Positions 20,970 to 29,818 of a DNA stretch of 64,000 nt are shown here, in pieces. Below the pieces are notes generated by a model. It was not told the origin of the DNA. It saw only the letters and a list, made by a program, of their open reading frames with translations, and ran no database searches. The DNA is from JALOAR01 sp041649415 (GTDB lineage: Bacteria; Patescibacteriota; Minisyncoccia; UBA6257; Colwellbacteraceae), in assembly GCA_041649415.1 (NCBI GenBank), contig JBAZND010000001.1, positions 124,001-188,000 on the forward strand, given 5' to 3'. How positions within the stretch are numbered: position 1 is the first letter of the stretch; every line of letters starts with the position of its first letter. The position numbers and the translations under genes are program-made.

Positions 20970-22705
20970 TACCTTCTTATTCTTTTAAGACATTCATCTA
21001 CCGGCCAAGCGTTCACGATATTTTTCCGCTCCGCCCATCCTCTGCGGGCTTGTGCCACTCCGAATTTTAAGTAATCCAAATGTCTCACCGAGTGGGCATC
21101 CGAGTCTATGGCTAGTTTAACACCGCGCTCCACGCACTTTCTCACGTATTCGTCCTTCAAATCCAATCTGTCGGGAAAAGCGTCAACTTCCAAGGTCAAC
21201 CCTTCTTTAAAAGCAGCCTCTACAAGCGCATCCATATCAAGGTCTATCGCCTTTCTCTGGTTTATAACGCGAGAGGTTGGATGGAAAATAATATCCACAT
21301 TTTCATTTCCCATCGCTTTCAAAAGCCTCTCCGTCTGCGAGGCAGCCGGTAAATTAAAGTAAGAATGGACTGCCGCTCCAACTATGTCAAGTTCAGCAAG
21401 GGCGTCGTCCGCCAAATCTAAACTCCCGTCTTTTAATATATCGCACTCAATGCCTTTTAGAATTTTAAAGTCATGTCCCTTGTCCGCAAGAATTTTGTTC
21501 GCTTTATCAATTTCTTTCCCTTGCTCTCGAAGTCTTCTCTCGTCAAGCCCTCTCGCCATTACAAGTCTCTTGCTGTGATCTGTTATAAGAATATATTTAA
21601 GCCCCTTATTAATTGCTGCTTTTGCGTAATCCATTATGCTATTTTCTCCGTCCGTCCAATCGGTTTGAATCTGAAGATCCCCTTTTATGTCTTTCTCCTC
21701 TATTAAACGCGGTAGTTTGTTATTGGCCGCCGCTACGAGCTCTCCCGTATTTTCTCTCATCTCCGGCGGCATTAATTTGAGCCCTAGATATTCATATATC
21801 TCTGCCTCGGTTTTTCCAGCGACTTGTTTTTTGCCCCTAAAAAGTCCGTATTCGTTAAGTTTCAGTCCTTGCTTGATGGCAATTTTTCTAAGCTCAATAT
21901 TATGGTCTTTTGAGCCGGTAAAATATATGATTCCCGCCCCGTATGACTCTTTGGGAAGTATCCTCAAGTCAACGTCTATTCCTTCTTTTAATCTAACCGA
22001 GGACTTTGTCGGTCCTTTTGAGTAAACGTTTACAACCTCGGGCATTGAAGTAAAATAATCCATCGCCGCCGCCGCGTTTGTCGGGTTTTCAATTAAAGCG
22101 AGAACATCTATGTCGCCGATAGTTTCCTTCATTCTCCTTAAAGATCCCGCGATATCTGCCGAAGATACTCCTCTAAGTTTCTGAAGTCTCTTTTTGATTT
22201 CTTCCGCTAAACTGTAAGCGACGCCCAGTGTAAATCTCCCCCCGGATTGCTTCAAAAATTGTATGCCTTTTATGATATTCTCTTCCGTTTTTCTGCCGAA
22301 CCCCTCAAGGTCTCTGATTTTTCCGCCTGCGGCCGCGTTTTCTAAATCTTCAAGGGTTCTTATATCCAATTTTTGGTACAGCTGTTTTATCTTCTTGGGT
22401 CCCAGGCCTTCAACCGCTGTTAGGGTGGAAACGTCTATCGGCGCTTTCTTTTTAAGTTCCTCAAAATACTTCACTTTGCCCGTTTTGACATATTCCTCTA
22501 TTTTATCCGCCATGGATGCTCCTACGCCCGGCACGTCTTCAAGCGCCTTTTTCCCTCCATCTTCGTAAATTTTTGCCACATCTTCCTCCAATTCTTCAAT
22601 TACTCTCGCCGCCCGCGCATAAGCTCTTGGTCTGAAAGGTTCCTCTTTCATTTCAAGATATTCACTTATCTCCCGGAATATACGGGCTATTTCCTGATTA
22701 ATCAT
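20969..22705 (-). CDS. polX: Family X DNA polymerase with PHP domain (PolX)
   Basis: A 578-aa repair polymerase fused to a PHP phosphoesterase. N-terminal 8-kDa-like and HhH segments (VPGVGASMADKIEEY, VEGLGPKKIKQLY, LEGFGRKTEENI) precede the polymerase active site: IAGSLRR, GDIDVLAL and GIDVDLRI with the catalytic aspartates. In the C-terminal PHP domain TDHS, GIECDI, VHSYF, FHPT and SDAH motifs are present. The first metal motif, usually DLHxH, reads DLQIQ, so two metal-binding histidines are glutamine. Exonuclease or AP-endonuclease activity may therefore be altered. It overlaps the MFS gene by ATGA and the Nudix gene by one base. Confidence 0.92.
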   Translation of the reverse strand: MINQEIARIFREISEYLEMKEEPFRPRAYARAARVIEELEEDVAKIYEDGGKKALEDVPGVGASMADKIEEYVKTGKVKYFEELKKKAPIDVSTLTAVEGLGPKKIKQLYQKLDIRTLEDLENAAAGGKIRDLEGFGRKTEENIIKGIQFLKQSGGRFTLGVAYSLAEEIKKRLQKLRGVSSADIAGSLRRMKETIGDIDVLALIENPTNAAAAMDYFTSMPEVVNVYSKGPTKSSVRLKEGIDVDLRILPKESYGAGIIYFTGSKDHNIELRKIAIKQGLKLNEYGLFRGKKQVAGKTEAEIYEYLGLKLMPPEMRENTGELVAAANNKLPRLIEEKDIKGDLQIQTDWTDGENSIMDYAKAAINKGLKYILITDHSKRLVMARGLDERRLREQGKEIDKANKILADKGHDFKILKGIECDILKDGSLDLADDALAELDIVGAAVHSYFNLPAASQTERLLKAMGNENVDIIFHPTSRVINQRKAIDLDMDALVEAAFKEGLTLEVDAFPDRLDLKDEYVRKCVERGVKLAIDSDAHSVRHLDYLKFGVAQARRGWAERKNIVNAWPVDECLKRIRR

Positions 22706-23358
22706 TTAATAACCGTCTTTGGAGAATGGTCCATAATAGGTATCGCTGTTTTTCGTTTTCCCGGGAACATTACATCCGGGACGATAAACACGATAATCGC
22801 CGAAAGAAGTGACGCGACTCCAACCGCCACGAATATAACGTCAAAACCAAAGCGGTCAGCCAAATATCCTCCGGCAAACCCCGTTATTCCGGTCGCAATC
22901 CCGAGAAACGTGTGGTCAAGAGACCAGCTGATAGCCGCCTTATTTTTCTCTATATGCCGAGAAAATATTCCCGCCCAAGAGGCGGCGTAAAACGCAAATC
23001 CGAGTGCGTAAATCACCTGAAAAACATAAAGCTTCGGAACATTATCAACGAATTTCAACCAAAAGGCCGAGGCAGAAATTAAAAGAAGTCCCACAATCAA
23101 GAGATATAAATCGTCTCTCTCTGATTCCGACTTATCTATGAGTATCGCCATTGGCAGTTGTATCGCCGAACGCACCGCCCAATAAATTCCGGCGAGAATT
23201 CCGACTGTAACAAGGCTTGCTCCGTCAATTTCACGAACCACGAACACGGCCATTATCGGCGAGACTAACCCCCATCCGCCAAAAAGCATAAGGTCTGCGA
23301 AAATAAAATTTCTAACAAGTTTATTTGAGGCAAAATATTTTAAAACTTCCTTTATCAT
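22702..23358 (-). CDS. Half-size major facilitator-like membrane protein
   Basis: A 218-aa protein with about six membrane helices, resembling one half of an MFS transporter. The inter-helix loop AILIDKSESERDD resembles the MFS motif A region (GxLaDrxGrr), and GGYLADRFGFDVIF is a second copy-like element near the C-terminus. A normal MFS has 12 helices and about 400 aa. No second half is encoded nearby, so it would have to dimerise or is a remnant. It is the first gene of the MFS-polX-Nudix operon. Substrate unknown. Confidence 0.7.
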   Translation of the reverse strand: MIKEVLKYFASNKLVRNFIFADLMLFGGWGLVSPIMAVFVVREIDGASLVTVGILAGIYWAVRSAIQLPMAILIDKSESERDDLYLLIVGLLLISASAFWLKFVDNVPKLYVFQVIYALGFAFYAASWAGIFSRHIEKNKAAISWSLDHTFLGIATGITGFAGGYLADRFGFDVIFVAVGVASLLSAIIVFIVPDVMFPGKRKTAIPIMDHSPKTVIK

Positions 23359-23389
23359 CGGTCTCTTAATGATAGCAGAAGCTTAAAAA

Positions 23390-25873
23390 CTAAGCCTCGC
23401 CTTCAAAATTAAGCTCTTTACCGTCGCTCGTCACTTTAATGACATCACCTTTCTTTATCTCTCCCAAAAGAATTTTCGAAGAAAGCGGATCCTTCACTAA
23501 TTTCGATATGGCGCCTCTAAGCGGTCGCGCGCCAAAAGTTGGGTCATAGCCTTCCCGCGCGATTATCTTTACGGCTTTTTCATCAAAAGTCATTGTTATC
23601 CCCTGATTTTCATTGAGCGTCTTTGAAAGAGAGTTAAGCTGCAGGAAAGCGATTTTCTCCATATCTGCAATTGAAAGCGTCTTGAAAGCGATGATGTCTG
23701 AAAATCTGTTTAAAAGTTCTGGCTTAAAATATTCCGTAAGCCTCTTCTTAAGCGTTTCTCCGATTACGCGCGGATCTTCTCCTCTCTCAAGCGATTCCTT
23801 GATAAAAATTGAATGAGCGTTTGAAGTGGCGATAATTATCGTATTTTGAAAGTCAACCGTCCTTCCAAGTCCGTCCGTCAGTCTTCCGTCATCCAGCACT
23901 TGCAAGAAAAGATTCAAGACTTCGCTGTTCGCTTTTTCAAACTCGTCTAAAAGAACAAGACTATATGGCTTCTCGGAGACAGCCTCCGTAAGCACCCCGA
24001 ATATTTTCCCATCGCTCGCGCCTATAAGGCGCGTAACGCTGTCCGTTTCTTGATATTCGGACATATCAAATCTAATCATCATGTTTTCCGATCCGAACTG
24101 AATCGCGGTTAAAGCCTTGGCGAGTTCCGTTTTGCCAACGCCGGTCGGGCCGACAAAAAGAAAGGATGCTATCGGTCCGCCTTGCCTTGCAAGACCGCTT
24201 CTGTATTCCCTAAGCGCTCTCGCGACTGCCTCCACCGCCTCCTCTTGGTCAATTAGTCGTCTGTGTATCTCTCCTTCTAAATTTAAAAGCGTCTCAGTCT
24301 CTGCTGGACCCGCATGATGTATCGGCACGTTTACTCTTTTCTCCGCCGCCCTGATAATGCCTTCCTCGTTAAGAACTTGTTCTCCTCTTCTTCTCGCTTC
24401 GGAAAGCGCTTCCTTCAACAAGCCTTCAGCGGAAGATGGAAGCGGTTTGTTATGAAAATATTTTTTTGCTATCACAACCGCCTTTTTGATGGCCGCAAAT
24501 GATATTTCCATTTTCCACTCTCGTTCAAGTATTACGCTGTCGTAAGACAGATACTCTTCCGCTTCATCCTCCGTTATTTCCTCTATCTGGATAGCCTCAA
24601 AAGCTCCCGCGAAAGAACTGTCCTGTTCTATGAATTTTTTATATTCTTTCGGATACGTCGTGCCAATTACAGGAAATTCCCCTTGACTTATGACGGGCAC
24701 TAAAATATTCGCTACCGACAAATTGCCTTCGCCTGATGTTCTGCTTAAATCGTGAATTCCGGGTATGTAAAGTATCACATTCCCTGCCGCCCTTATTTCG
24801 TTTAAAATCGCGTTTACTCTGCCTCTAAGGCTTGCCGAATCAGCGCCGGAAGTTAAAGCGCCGACATCTAAAGCCACCAGTCTTTTATCAAAAAGTTCGG
24901 GAGGAACTTGGTCTTTTACTATCCTGTATGCCAAATGGCCAATTATCGCTTCTTTCCCCACACCTGGCTCGCCCACAAGAATAACGTTTGGTTTTACCGG
25001 ACGCGATAAGATATCTTCCAGTCGATTGTACTCTTCATTATGTCCGATAAGAAATCCCGATCTGCCGGAAACCGCCAAATTCGTTATGTCGGACCCGAAC
25101 ATGTCAAGCACCTGTGTCGGACGAGACGTCCACGCGCGATTAATGTTTCTGATTTTTGTCATGGGCATCCGCCTCGCGAAAAACGACGTGTGAACTACCG
25201 GTCTCTCTTTCGCAAGTCTTCCGAATATAAGCGCCTTCTCCAGATCTTCGGGCATTATATCAAAAAGACTGAAGACTTTTCTCACTTGTTCGTTTCCATC
25301 CGATACTTGAGCTACTAAAAGATCTGCCGGCATTATTGACTTTTCCCCAGCTCTTAAGGCCGACTGAAAAGCTCTTAAGAGCGTTACTTCCACGCCCTTT
25401 TCTATATCAACTCGGTTCTCTTTAATCGTTGTCTTTTCCGATAATCCTTTTACTTTTGTTTTCAATTCGTCCGAGTCGACTCCTAATCGTCTCGCTGTCT
25501 CGCTAGCCTCTTTGGTGTTAAGCGCCACAAGCGTTATTTCCACGGATAAGCCTTTTTCTCTAAGCACCGCTTTGTTGAAAGCGGACATGAGCATTGCTTT
25601 CGCTCGCGGGGAAACATAATCAGCCACATTAACTTTCCCTTCCTTTGGAAGTTTTTTAAGTGACCTTCTTGATTTCCCTAAATGGGTCAGCCTCTCAAGC
25701 GCAATAAGCATAAGCGCCGCTCCTGCGTACCGGAGACTTGTGTTTTCGGAAACCAAAAACACTGCGGCGCTTACGCACAAAAGCGTCACCGCAGTCGCTG
25801 AAACAATCTTTATGAGAAATCTGCCCAAAAAAGAGAGCTTGTAATAATCGTCTTTAAAGTATGGAGAGTACAT
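23390..25873 (-). CDS. Membrane-anchored Clp-family AAA+ ATPase with degenerate first module
   Basis: An 827-aa Clp/Hsp100 relative. Residues about 12-58 contain two hydrophobic segments, which soluble ClpB/ClpC lack. An N-domain-like region (70-250) follows. The first AAA module has Walker A GEPGVGKEAII (Thr replaced by Glu), and at the Walker B position VILYIPGIHDL replaces the usual FIDEIH. The second module is intact: GPTGVGKTELAKAL, LVLLDEFEKA, TSNAHS and a C-terminal D2-small domain (GYDPTFGARPLRGAI). It probably hydrolyses ATP only in D2 and works at the membrane. No ClpP-docking loop or clpP gene was identified. It overlaps the small membrane protein upstream by 20 nt. Confidence 0.88.
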   Translation of the reverse strand: MYSPYFKDDYYKLSFLGRFLIKIVSATAVTLLCVSAAVFLVSENTSLRYAGAALMLIALERLTHLGKSRRSLKKLPKEGKVNVADYVSPRAKAMLMSAFNKAVLREKGLSVEITLVALNTKEASETARRLGVDSDELKTKVKGLSEKTTIKENRVDIEKGVEVTLLRAFQSALRAGEKSIMPADLLVAQVSDGNEQVRKVFSLFDIMPEDLEKALIFGRLAKERPVVHTSFFARRMPMTKIRNINRAWTSRPTQVLDMFGSDITNLAVSGRSGFLIGHNEEYNRLEDILSRPVKPNVILVGEPGVGKEAIIGHLAYRIVKDQVPPELFDKRLVALDVGALTSGADSASLRGRVNAILNEIRAAGNVILYIPGIHDLSRTSGEGNLSVANILVPVISQGEFPVIGTTYPKEYKKFIEQDSSFAGAFEAIQIEEITEDEAEEYLSYDSVILEREWKMEISFAAIKKAVVIAKKYFHNKPLPSSAEGLLKEALSEARRRGEQVLNEEGIIRAAEKRVNVPIHHAGPAETETLLNLEGEIHRRLIDQEEAVEAVARALREYRSGLARQGGPIASFLFVGPTGVGKTELAKALTAIQFGSENMMIRFDMSEYQETDSVTRLIGASDGKIFGVLTEAVSEKPYSLVLLDEFEKANSEVLNLFLQVLDDGRLTDGLGRTVDFQNTIIIATSNAHSIFIKESLERGEDPRVIGETLKKRLTEYFKPELLNRFSDIIAFKTLSIADMEKIAFLQLNSLSKTLNENQGITMTFDEKAVKIIAREGYDPTFGARPLRGAISKLVKDPLSSKILLGEIKKGDVIKVTSDGKELNFEGEA

Positions 25874-26210
25874 TTATGTTCACGGCTTTGATTATTAAAT
25901 AGGCCGGCACGATTGCCCAGATAGCGTAGGCGACAGTAAATATCGCTCCTAAAGCAGCGTATAAAATAAGAGCTAGGACAATCCTTATTGCTCTAAAAAT
26001 AAATCCAAAAGAATAACCGATAAAGCTTCTGTCCTGATACATTGGCTTAAAAAGATTTCTAGCGCTTACCCTAAGCGCAAACACTCGGTCCAGATAAGTA
26101 AGCAAGCGCATGAAAATCTTCACGAAAGCTTGAAAGCTGTCGACATACCAATGTCTAAAAAAATCAGCCGTCCATGCGATAATTTGCAAAGCAACGTATC
26201 TAAACGTCAT
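25854..26210 (-). CDS. Small membrane protein upstream of the Clp ATPase
   Basis: A 118-aa protein with two or three hydrophobic segments (YVALQIIAWTADFF at the start, AIRIVLALILYAALGAIFTV and IWAIVPAYLIIKAV at the end) joined by a basic aromatic loop. No family is recognised. The frame is open to a GTG at 26249, but the ATG at 26210 is preferred because a perfect TATAAT (26223-26218) ends 7 nt before it, giving a leaderless message. Its stop overlaps the start of the membrane-anchored Clp ATPase, so it may be its membrane partner or adaptor. Confidence 0.6.
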   Translation of the reverse strand: MTFRYVALQIIAWTADFFRHWYVDSFQAFVKIFMRLLTYLDRVFALRVSARNLFKPMYQDRSFIGYSFGFIFRAIRIVLALILYAALGAIFTVAYAIWAIVPAYLIIKAVNINVLSIL

Positions 26211-26217
26211 ATAGTGA

Positions 26218-26223
26218 ATTATA
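26218..26223 (-). promoter_or_regulatory. -10 box for the small membrane protein-Clp operon
   Basis: Perfect TATAAT on the minus strand, 7 nt before ATG 26210. No good -35 at 17 nt. The tRNA-Arg 3' end is only 36 bp upstream. Confidence 0.5.
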
Positions 26224-26259
26224 TCTGATTTCAAGAACCATTGCCTCACAAGGCTTTTG

Positions 26260-26331
26260 TGCTCCCGAGAGGATTCGAACCTCTATGGCAAGCTTCGGAA
26301 GCTTGTATCCTATCCGTTGAACGACGGGAGC
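26260..26331 (-). tRNA. tRNA-Arg (anticodon CCG)
   Basis: Acceptor GCTCCCG/CGGGAGC, discriminator A, anticodon loop TTCCGAA between AAGC/GCTT stems, T loop TTCGAAT. CCA not encoded. Confidence 0.93.
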
Positions 26332-26390
26332 CACATATGAACAAAACACTATGCTCTTGTTTTACAACACTTTCCTGACGAAAAGTATAC

Positions 26391-27512
26391 TCATCTAAAC
26401 AATCCGCCAACTTCGTAGATTATTCCCAAAATGAAAGCGGCTATCAATGGGATATCCGATGTCCGCGCGCCCAAAGCTTTTCTTCCCATAAACACTACCA
26501 TTATGGATTCTACCGCGAGAAATATGCCGCCAGTGATTCCTACGAGAGTCAAAAAATCACTCGTCCCCAAGAAATAAATAATTGGGGGCAACGCCGTGAA
26601 TAAAGCGTAAGAAATAAACTTTGGCGCCTTTACGTCCTTTAAAACGATACCGATAAACTCCATGCCAAGAAGAGCGAAAGAATCCAAGATTGCGAGAATT
26701 CCAAGCAGTCCAATTACCATACGTCCCCATGCGGGAAGCATCGTAAATCCGGTAACCGCATCGGGCGTAACCCCGCTTCCAGAAAGCGCTATAGTCGCCG
26801 TGATAAAGACGACATAAAGAACCGCGGGAATCACGGCTCCGAGACGAAGAGCTCTCCTAAAATTTCTTAGACTGTAATCTTTTTCCTCATACCCTTCTCT
26901 GATTAAAGAAAGCGCTGATCGTCCGGAAAGTGAAAACAAGAGAGGTCCGAGAGGCAAAAGCAAATTCTTTGGGTCAAATAATGCGGAAGCGGCTATGTTC
27001 CCTGTGTCTCCCTTAATAAAAGACAAGACGCCAATAAAAATAATGATTGCTGCCATCGCGGAAAATACTATGAGTCCCGCGGCGGAGGCTCTTTTATTAC
27101 CCATAAACACAATCGCCGTCCCTGCCGTCCAAAAAACAAGCGCCCCTATGACGGGCGAGATACCCTGAAAAATTAACGAAAAGAAACTGGGTGCGAGCGC
27201 TATATAAACCGTTAAGGTAAAAACTATCCCCCCTAAAACGAAAATAAGAGAAGAGAGGTACCCTCTTTTCCCCAGATATTCTTTCGCGTATCCCGCAAAC
27301 CTTTTATCTTTTCCGCTCTTATCTATTATTCCCGCATATCTTGAATTAATTGCAATTGAAACCCAAGCAAAAAACGCCAAGGCGATAAGTCCATATAAAA
27401 CGCCGGCTCTTACAAAAACATGCGGAAGGGAAAACATCCCCGCGCCTACTATAAGAGAAGCTAAGAGTCCCGCCGGTCGGAACCGTTTTGTAAACGTTTC
27501 TCTGAAAGTCAT
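26391..27512 (-). CDS. Amino-acid permease (APC/aromatic amino acid type)
   Basis: A 373-aa transporter with about 10-11 membrane helices. The first helix contains SLIVGAGMFSLPHVFVRAG, the GAG(I/M)FxLP unwound-helix substrate site of the LeuT-fold APC superfamily, in the version seen in tryptophan/tyrosine permeases. FSLSGRSALSLIREGYEEK is the matching conserved cytoplasmic segment. CPR bacteria import amino acids, so an uptake role is expected; the specific substrate is inferred only by resemblance. It lies 3 nt downstream of the LOG-like gene, the last gene of a four-gene minus-strand operon. Confidence 0.78.
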   Translation of the reverse strand: MTFRETFTKRFRPAGLLASLIVGAGMFSLPHVFVRAGVLYGLIALAFFAWVSIAINSRYAGIIDKSGKDKRFAGYAKEYLGKRGYLSSLIFVLGGIVFTLTVYIALAPSFFSLIFQGISPVIGALVFWTAGTAIVFMGNKRASAAGLIVFSAMAAIIIFIGVLSFIKGDTGNIAASALFDPKNLLLPLGPLLFSLSGRSALSLIREGYEEKDYSLRNFRRALRLGAVIPAVLYVVFITATIALSGSGVTPDAVTGFTMLPAWGRMVIGLLGILAILDSFALLGMEFIGIVLKDVKAPKFISYALFTALPPIIYFLGTSDFLTLVGITGGIFLAVESIMVVFMGRKALGARTSDIPLIAAFILGIIYEVGGLFR

Positions 27513-27515
27513 AAA

Positions 27516-28115
27516 TTATTTAATCCCGTTTTCCTCCTCTTCCTTCCTTATAAGTCCAATTACTTTGGCGATTAGGTCTTTCGGGTCATTTGAAAAAACC
27601 AATTTGTTTTTCATTTCTTCCGCTCGCTGAGATTTTTCCACGATGGTTTTGAGCACTTCGTCTGTCTCCCAACTTCCCTCAAGAACTCCGATTGGTTTCT
27701 TATCTTCAAAGGCAATGGTGAATTCGTTTAACGTTCCCATTCTGCCGCAGCCCACAATAACCGCATCCGTCATTCTCGTTAAAAGAAGGTTTCTTCCGGA
27801 ATATCCTTGCCCCGTATACATTACTATGTCGTGATAATCTACCGGCAGCTCATAATCCACGATGTGTTCTCTTTTTGATTCTGCGGGCGAAACCCCAATT
27901 ACTATTCCCCCTTCCTTTTTCGCGCCTTTGGCGGCCCAGAATGGAAATCCGGTAGTCGCGCCGTCAACCAACACCGCCCCTTGTTTGATAATCTCCCTCC
28001 CAAGTTCTTCGGCAATCGCAAAAGCTTCTTCTCCGCAATGGCTAGTCTCCGCCGCGCCCGAAACGCAAATCTTATATTTCAGATAAAAATCTTGCATGTG
28101 ATTTCTTTTATTCAT
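27516..28115 (-). CDS. SLOG/LOG-like Rossmann nucleotide-binding protein
   Basis: A 199-aa protein of the TIGR00725/LOG-like group. A Rossmann start (YKICVSGAAETSHCGE), GREIIKQGAVLVDGATTGFPFWAAKGAK, and VIVGCGRMGTLNEFTIA are seen. The last corresponds to the PGGxGTxxE motif of LOG phosphoribohydrolases, with Cys-Gly-Arg replacing the usual Gly-Gly. Such proteins bind nucleotides or their derivatives. Whether it cleaves nucleoside monophosphates is unclear because the motif deviates. An alternative start is Met7 (MQDFYLKYK). It sits between the beta-CASP nuclease and the permease with short spacers. Confidence 0.75.
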   Translation of the reverse strand: MNKRNHMQDFYLKYKICVSGAAETSHCGEEAFAIAEELGREIIKQGAVLVDGATTGFPFWAAKGAKKEGGIVIGVSPAESKREHIVDYELPVDYHDIVMYTGQGYSGRNLLLTRMTDAVIVGCGRMGTLNEFTIAFEDKKPIGVLEGSWETDEVLKTIVEKSQRAEEMKNKLVFSNDPKDLIAKVIGLIRKEEEENGIK

Positions 28116-28127
28116 TGGATTATATCA

Positions 28128-29501
28128 CTAAAACTCTATCGCCGTTCCCTGTTCCGGAATCTGCGCGTCAATGGCGAGTTCATCTCTTGCTTTTCCGGCA
28201 AAAATATTTGCGGCATCGTCTTCACTCTGCACAATATACAATTTTTTGACGCGCGCCTTTTGGGGTCTTAGCCATCCAAGCAATTTTTTCTGATCTCCGT
28301 GGGCGGAATAGCCGGCAATCTGCCGCACTCTGCACCGAACGACGATTTCTTCCCCAAAAATCTTGACTAGTTTTTCTCCCTCCAGGACCCGTCTACCTAA
28401 GGACCCGCGCGCTTGATAACTTATAAAAAGTATCGTGCTTTTCGGATCACCTAAGTACCGATATTCGTGATGTATCATTCTACCTCCTTCGCTCATTCCC
28501 GAACCGGCAATTATTATTTTTGGCGGAGGAGCATCGTTTATTTCCTTAGATTGTTCGGTGGTCAAGGTAAATTTTAATCCGGGAAAATTAAAGATCTCGT
28601 CTCCTTTTTCAAAGAGATTTATGGCCTCGCGGTCAAAATAGTCCGGGTTATCTGAATATTTCTTGTATATGGCAAGCAATTTTATGGCTAAGGGGCTGTC
28701 TATGAAAACCGACACCTTGGGAATCCGCGTATTTTCGGTAAGTTCGTTTATTTCATACAAAAGCTCTTGCGTTCTCTCCATCGCAAATGCCGGAATCATA
28801 AGCGTTCCGCCTGCCGTAATCGCTTCTTCAATCGCGTCTTCTAGGACGTTTTTTCTGTCTTCCGTATGCTCATGAATTTTATCCCCGTAGAGAGCTTCCA
28901 TAACAATATAATCCGTCTCGGGAAGTGGATCCGTGTCTTTTACGAGCGGCGTTTTTACGTTCCCGATGTCGCCTGAAAAAACTATCGTTTTCCCGCCACT
29001 TGCAATTCTGATGAAAGCTGATCCAAGAATGTGCCCGGCGTCATAAAATTCAATGTTAAATTCCTTAATCTTTATAAGCTCGTGATATTTCACTCTTCTC
29101 CAAATTCCAAGCGCGTCCGTCACGTCCTTTAAGGTATAGAGCGGGGCATGATTATCTTCCTTCGCCTCTTTTTCAATGAGTCCCTGCGAGTCTATAAGCA
29201 GTTCCTCCGCGAAATCTTTCGTCGGCGCGGTTGAATATATTTGCCCCCTAAATCCAAGTTTATACAAATAAGGAATCTTACCCGTATGATCTACGTGCGC
29301 GTGCGTTATTAGCAAAGCGTCAATTTCCGCCGGATTGTAAGGAAACGGGTCGTAATTTTTCTCTTCCTCTTTTTTTGTGCCTTGTGTTAGTCCGCAATCT
29401 ACCAGAATCTTCGTCGTTTCCCCCTTCGCGTTCGGCTCACCTAAAAGTAAATAGTTTGCTCCCGTAACCGCTTTCGCGCCTCCGTAAAATGTGAGTTTCA
29501 T
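28128..29501 (-). CDS. Beta-CASP metallo-beta-lactamase RNase/nuclease
   Basis: A 457-aa protein with an MBL core and a beta-CASP insertion, the architecture of CPSF73-like RNases. Metal motifs: THAHVDHTGKIP (about 66-77), DAGHILGSAF, FSGDIGN, and the C-terminal GYSAHGDQ. The beta-CASP motif A-like Glu is in VMEALYGDKIHEH. GSGMSEGGRMIHH is the usual block before the third CASP motif. It probably cleaves or trims RNA. It follows a small unknown gene by 3 nt and leads into the LOG-like gene 12 nt later. Confidence 0.9.
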   Translation of the reverse strand: MKLTFYGGAKAVTGANYLLLGEPNAKGETTKILVDCGLTQGTKKEEEKNYDPFPYNPAEIDALLITHAHVDHTGKIPYLYKLGFRGQIYSTAPTKDFAEELLIDSQGLIEKEAKEDNHAPLYTLKDVTDALGIWRRVKYHELIKIKEFNIEFYDAGHILGSAFIRIASGGKTIVFSGDIGNVKTPLVKDTDPLPETDYIVMEALYGDKIHEHTEDRKNVLEDAIEEAITAGGTLMIPAFAMERTQELLYEINELTENTRIPKVSVFIDSPLAIKLLAIYKKYSDNPDYFDREAINLFEKGDEIFNFPGLKFTLTTEQSKEINDAPPPKIIIAGSGMSEGGRMIHHEYRYLGDPKSTILFISYQARGSLGRRVLEGEKLVKIFGEEIVVRCRVRQIAGYSAHGDQKKLLGWLRPQKARVKKLYIVQSEDDAANIFAGKARDELAIDAQIPEQGTAIEF

Positions 29502-29504
29502 TTC

Positions 29505-29711
29505 CTAATCAAATCTTTTTTCCCTGACATGTTTTGCTATCTCGTCTTTTAACATTTCCACATGATTTTCGTAGTTTCCCTTCATCTTCTCCCACATCTC
29601 CTTGCAGGAATCACATTCGTCGGCGTTTTTTTTATATGCTTCCATTCTCCAAAGACTGTCCGATATTTCGGATAATTGCTGCACTAAATCGTGATTTTGA
29701 TCTTTCAACAT
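29505..29711 (-). CDS. Small charged protein with CxxC, unknown
   Basis: A 68-aa helical, highly charged protein (DLVQQLSEISDSLWRMEAYK, DECDSCKEMWEKMKGNY) with one CxxC. It is the first gene of the operon with the beta-CASP nuclease, separated by 3 nt. The shape suggests a short coiled coil, with the CxxC perhaps binding zinc in an oligomer. No family is recognised; association with RNA turnover is inferred only from its neighbour. Confidence 0.5.
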   Translation of the reverse strand: MLKDQNHDLVQQLSEISDSLWRMEAYKKNADECDSCKEMWEKMKGNYENHVEMLKDEIAKHVREKRFD

Positions 29712-29755
29712 AGTTTTTATTTATTATAACAGGCTGCGAAAAATTACAGTCTTAA

Positions 29756-29784
29756 TTGACAAGATATTAATGATGTGATACAAA
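29756..29784 (+). promoter_or_regulatory. Strong sigma70-type promoter
   Basis: TTGACA (29756-29761), 17-nt spacer, TACAAA (29779-29784) preceded by TGA. It drives the two small genes at 29819-30477. Confidence 0.65.
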
Positions 29785-29818
29785 TGTCGCAGCATTTTTA
29801 CAAGAAGGAGGACACCCA

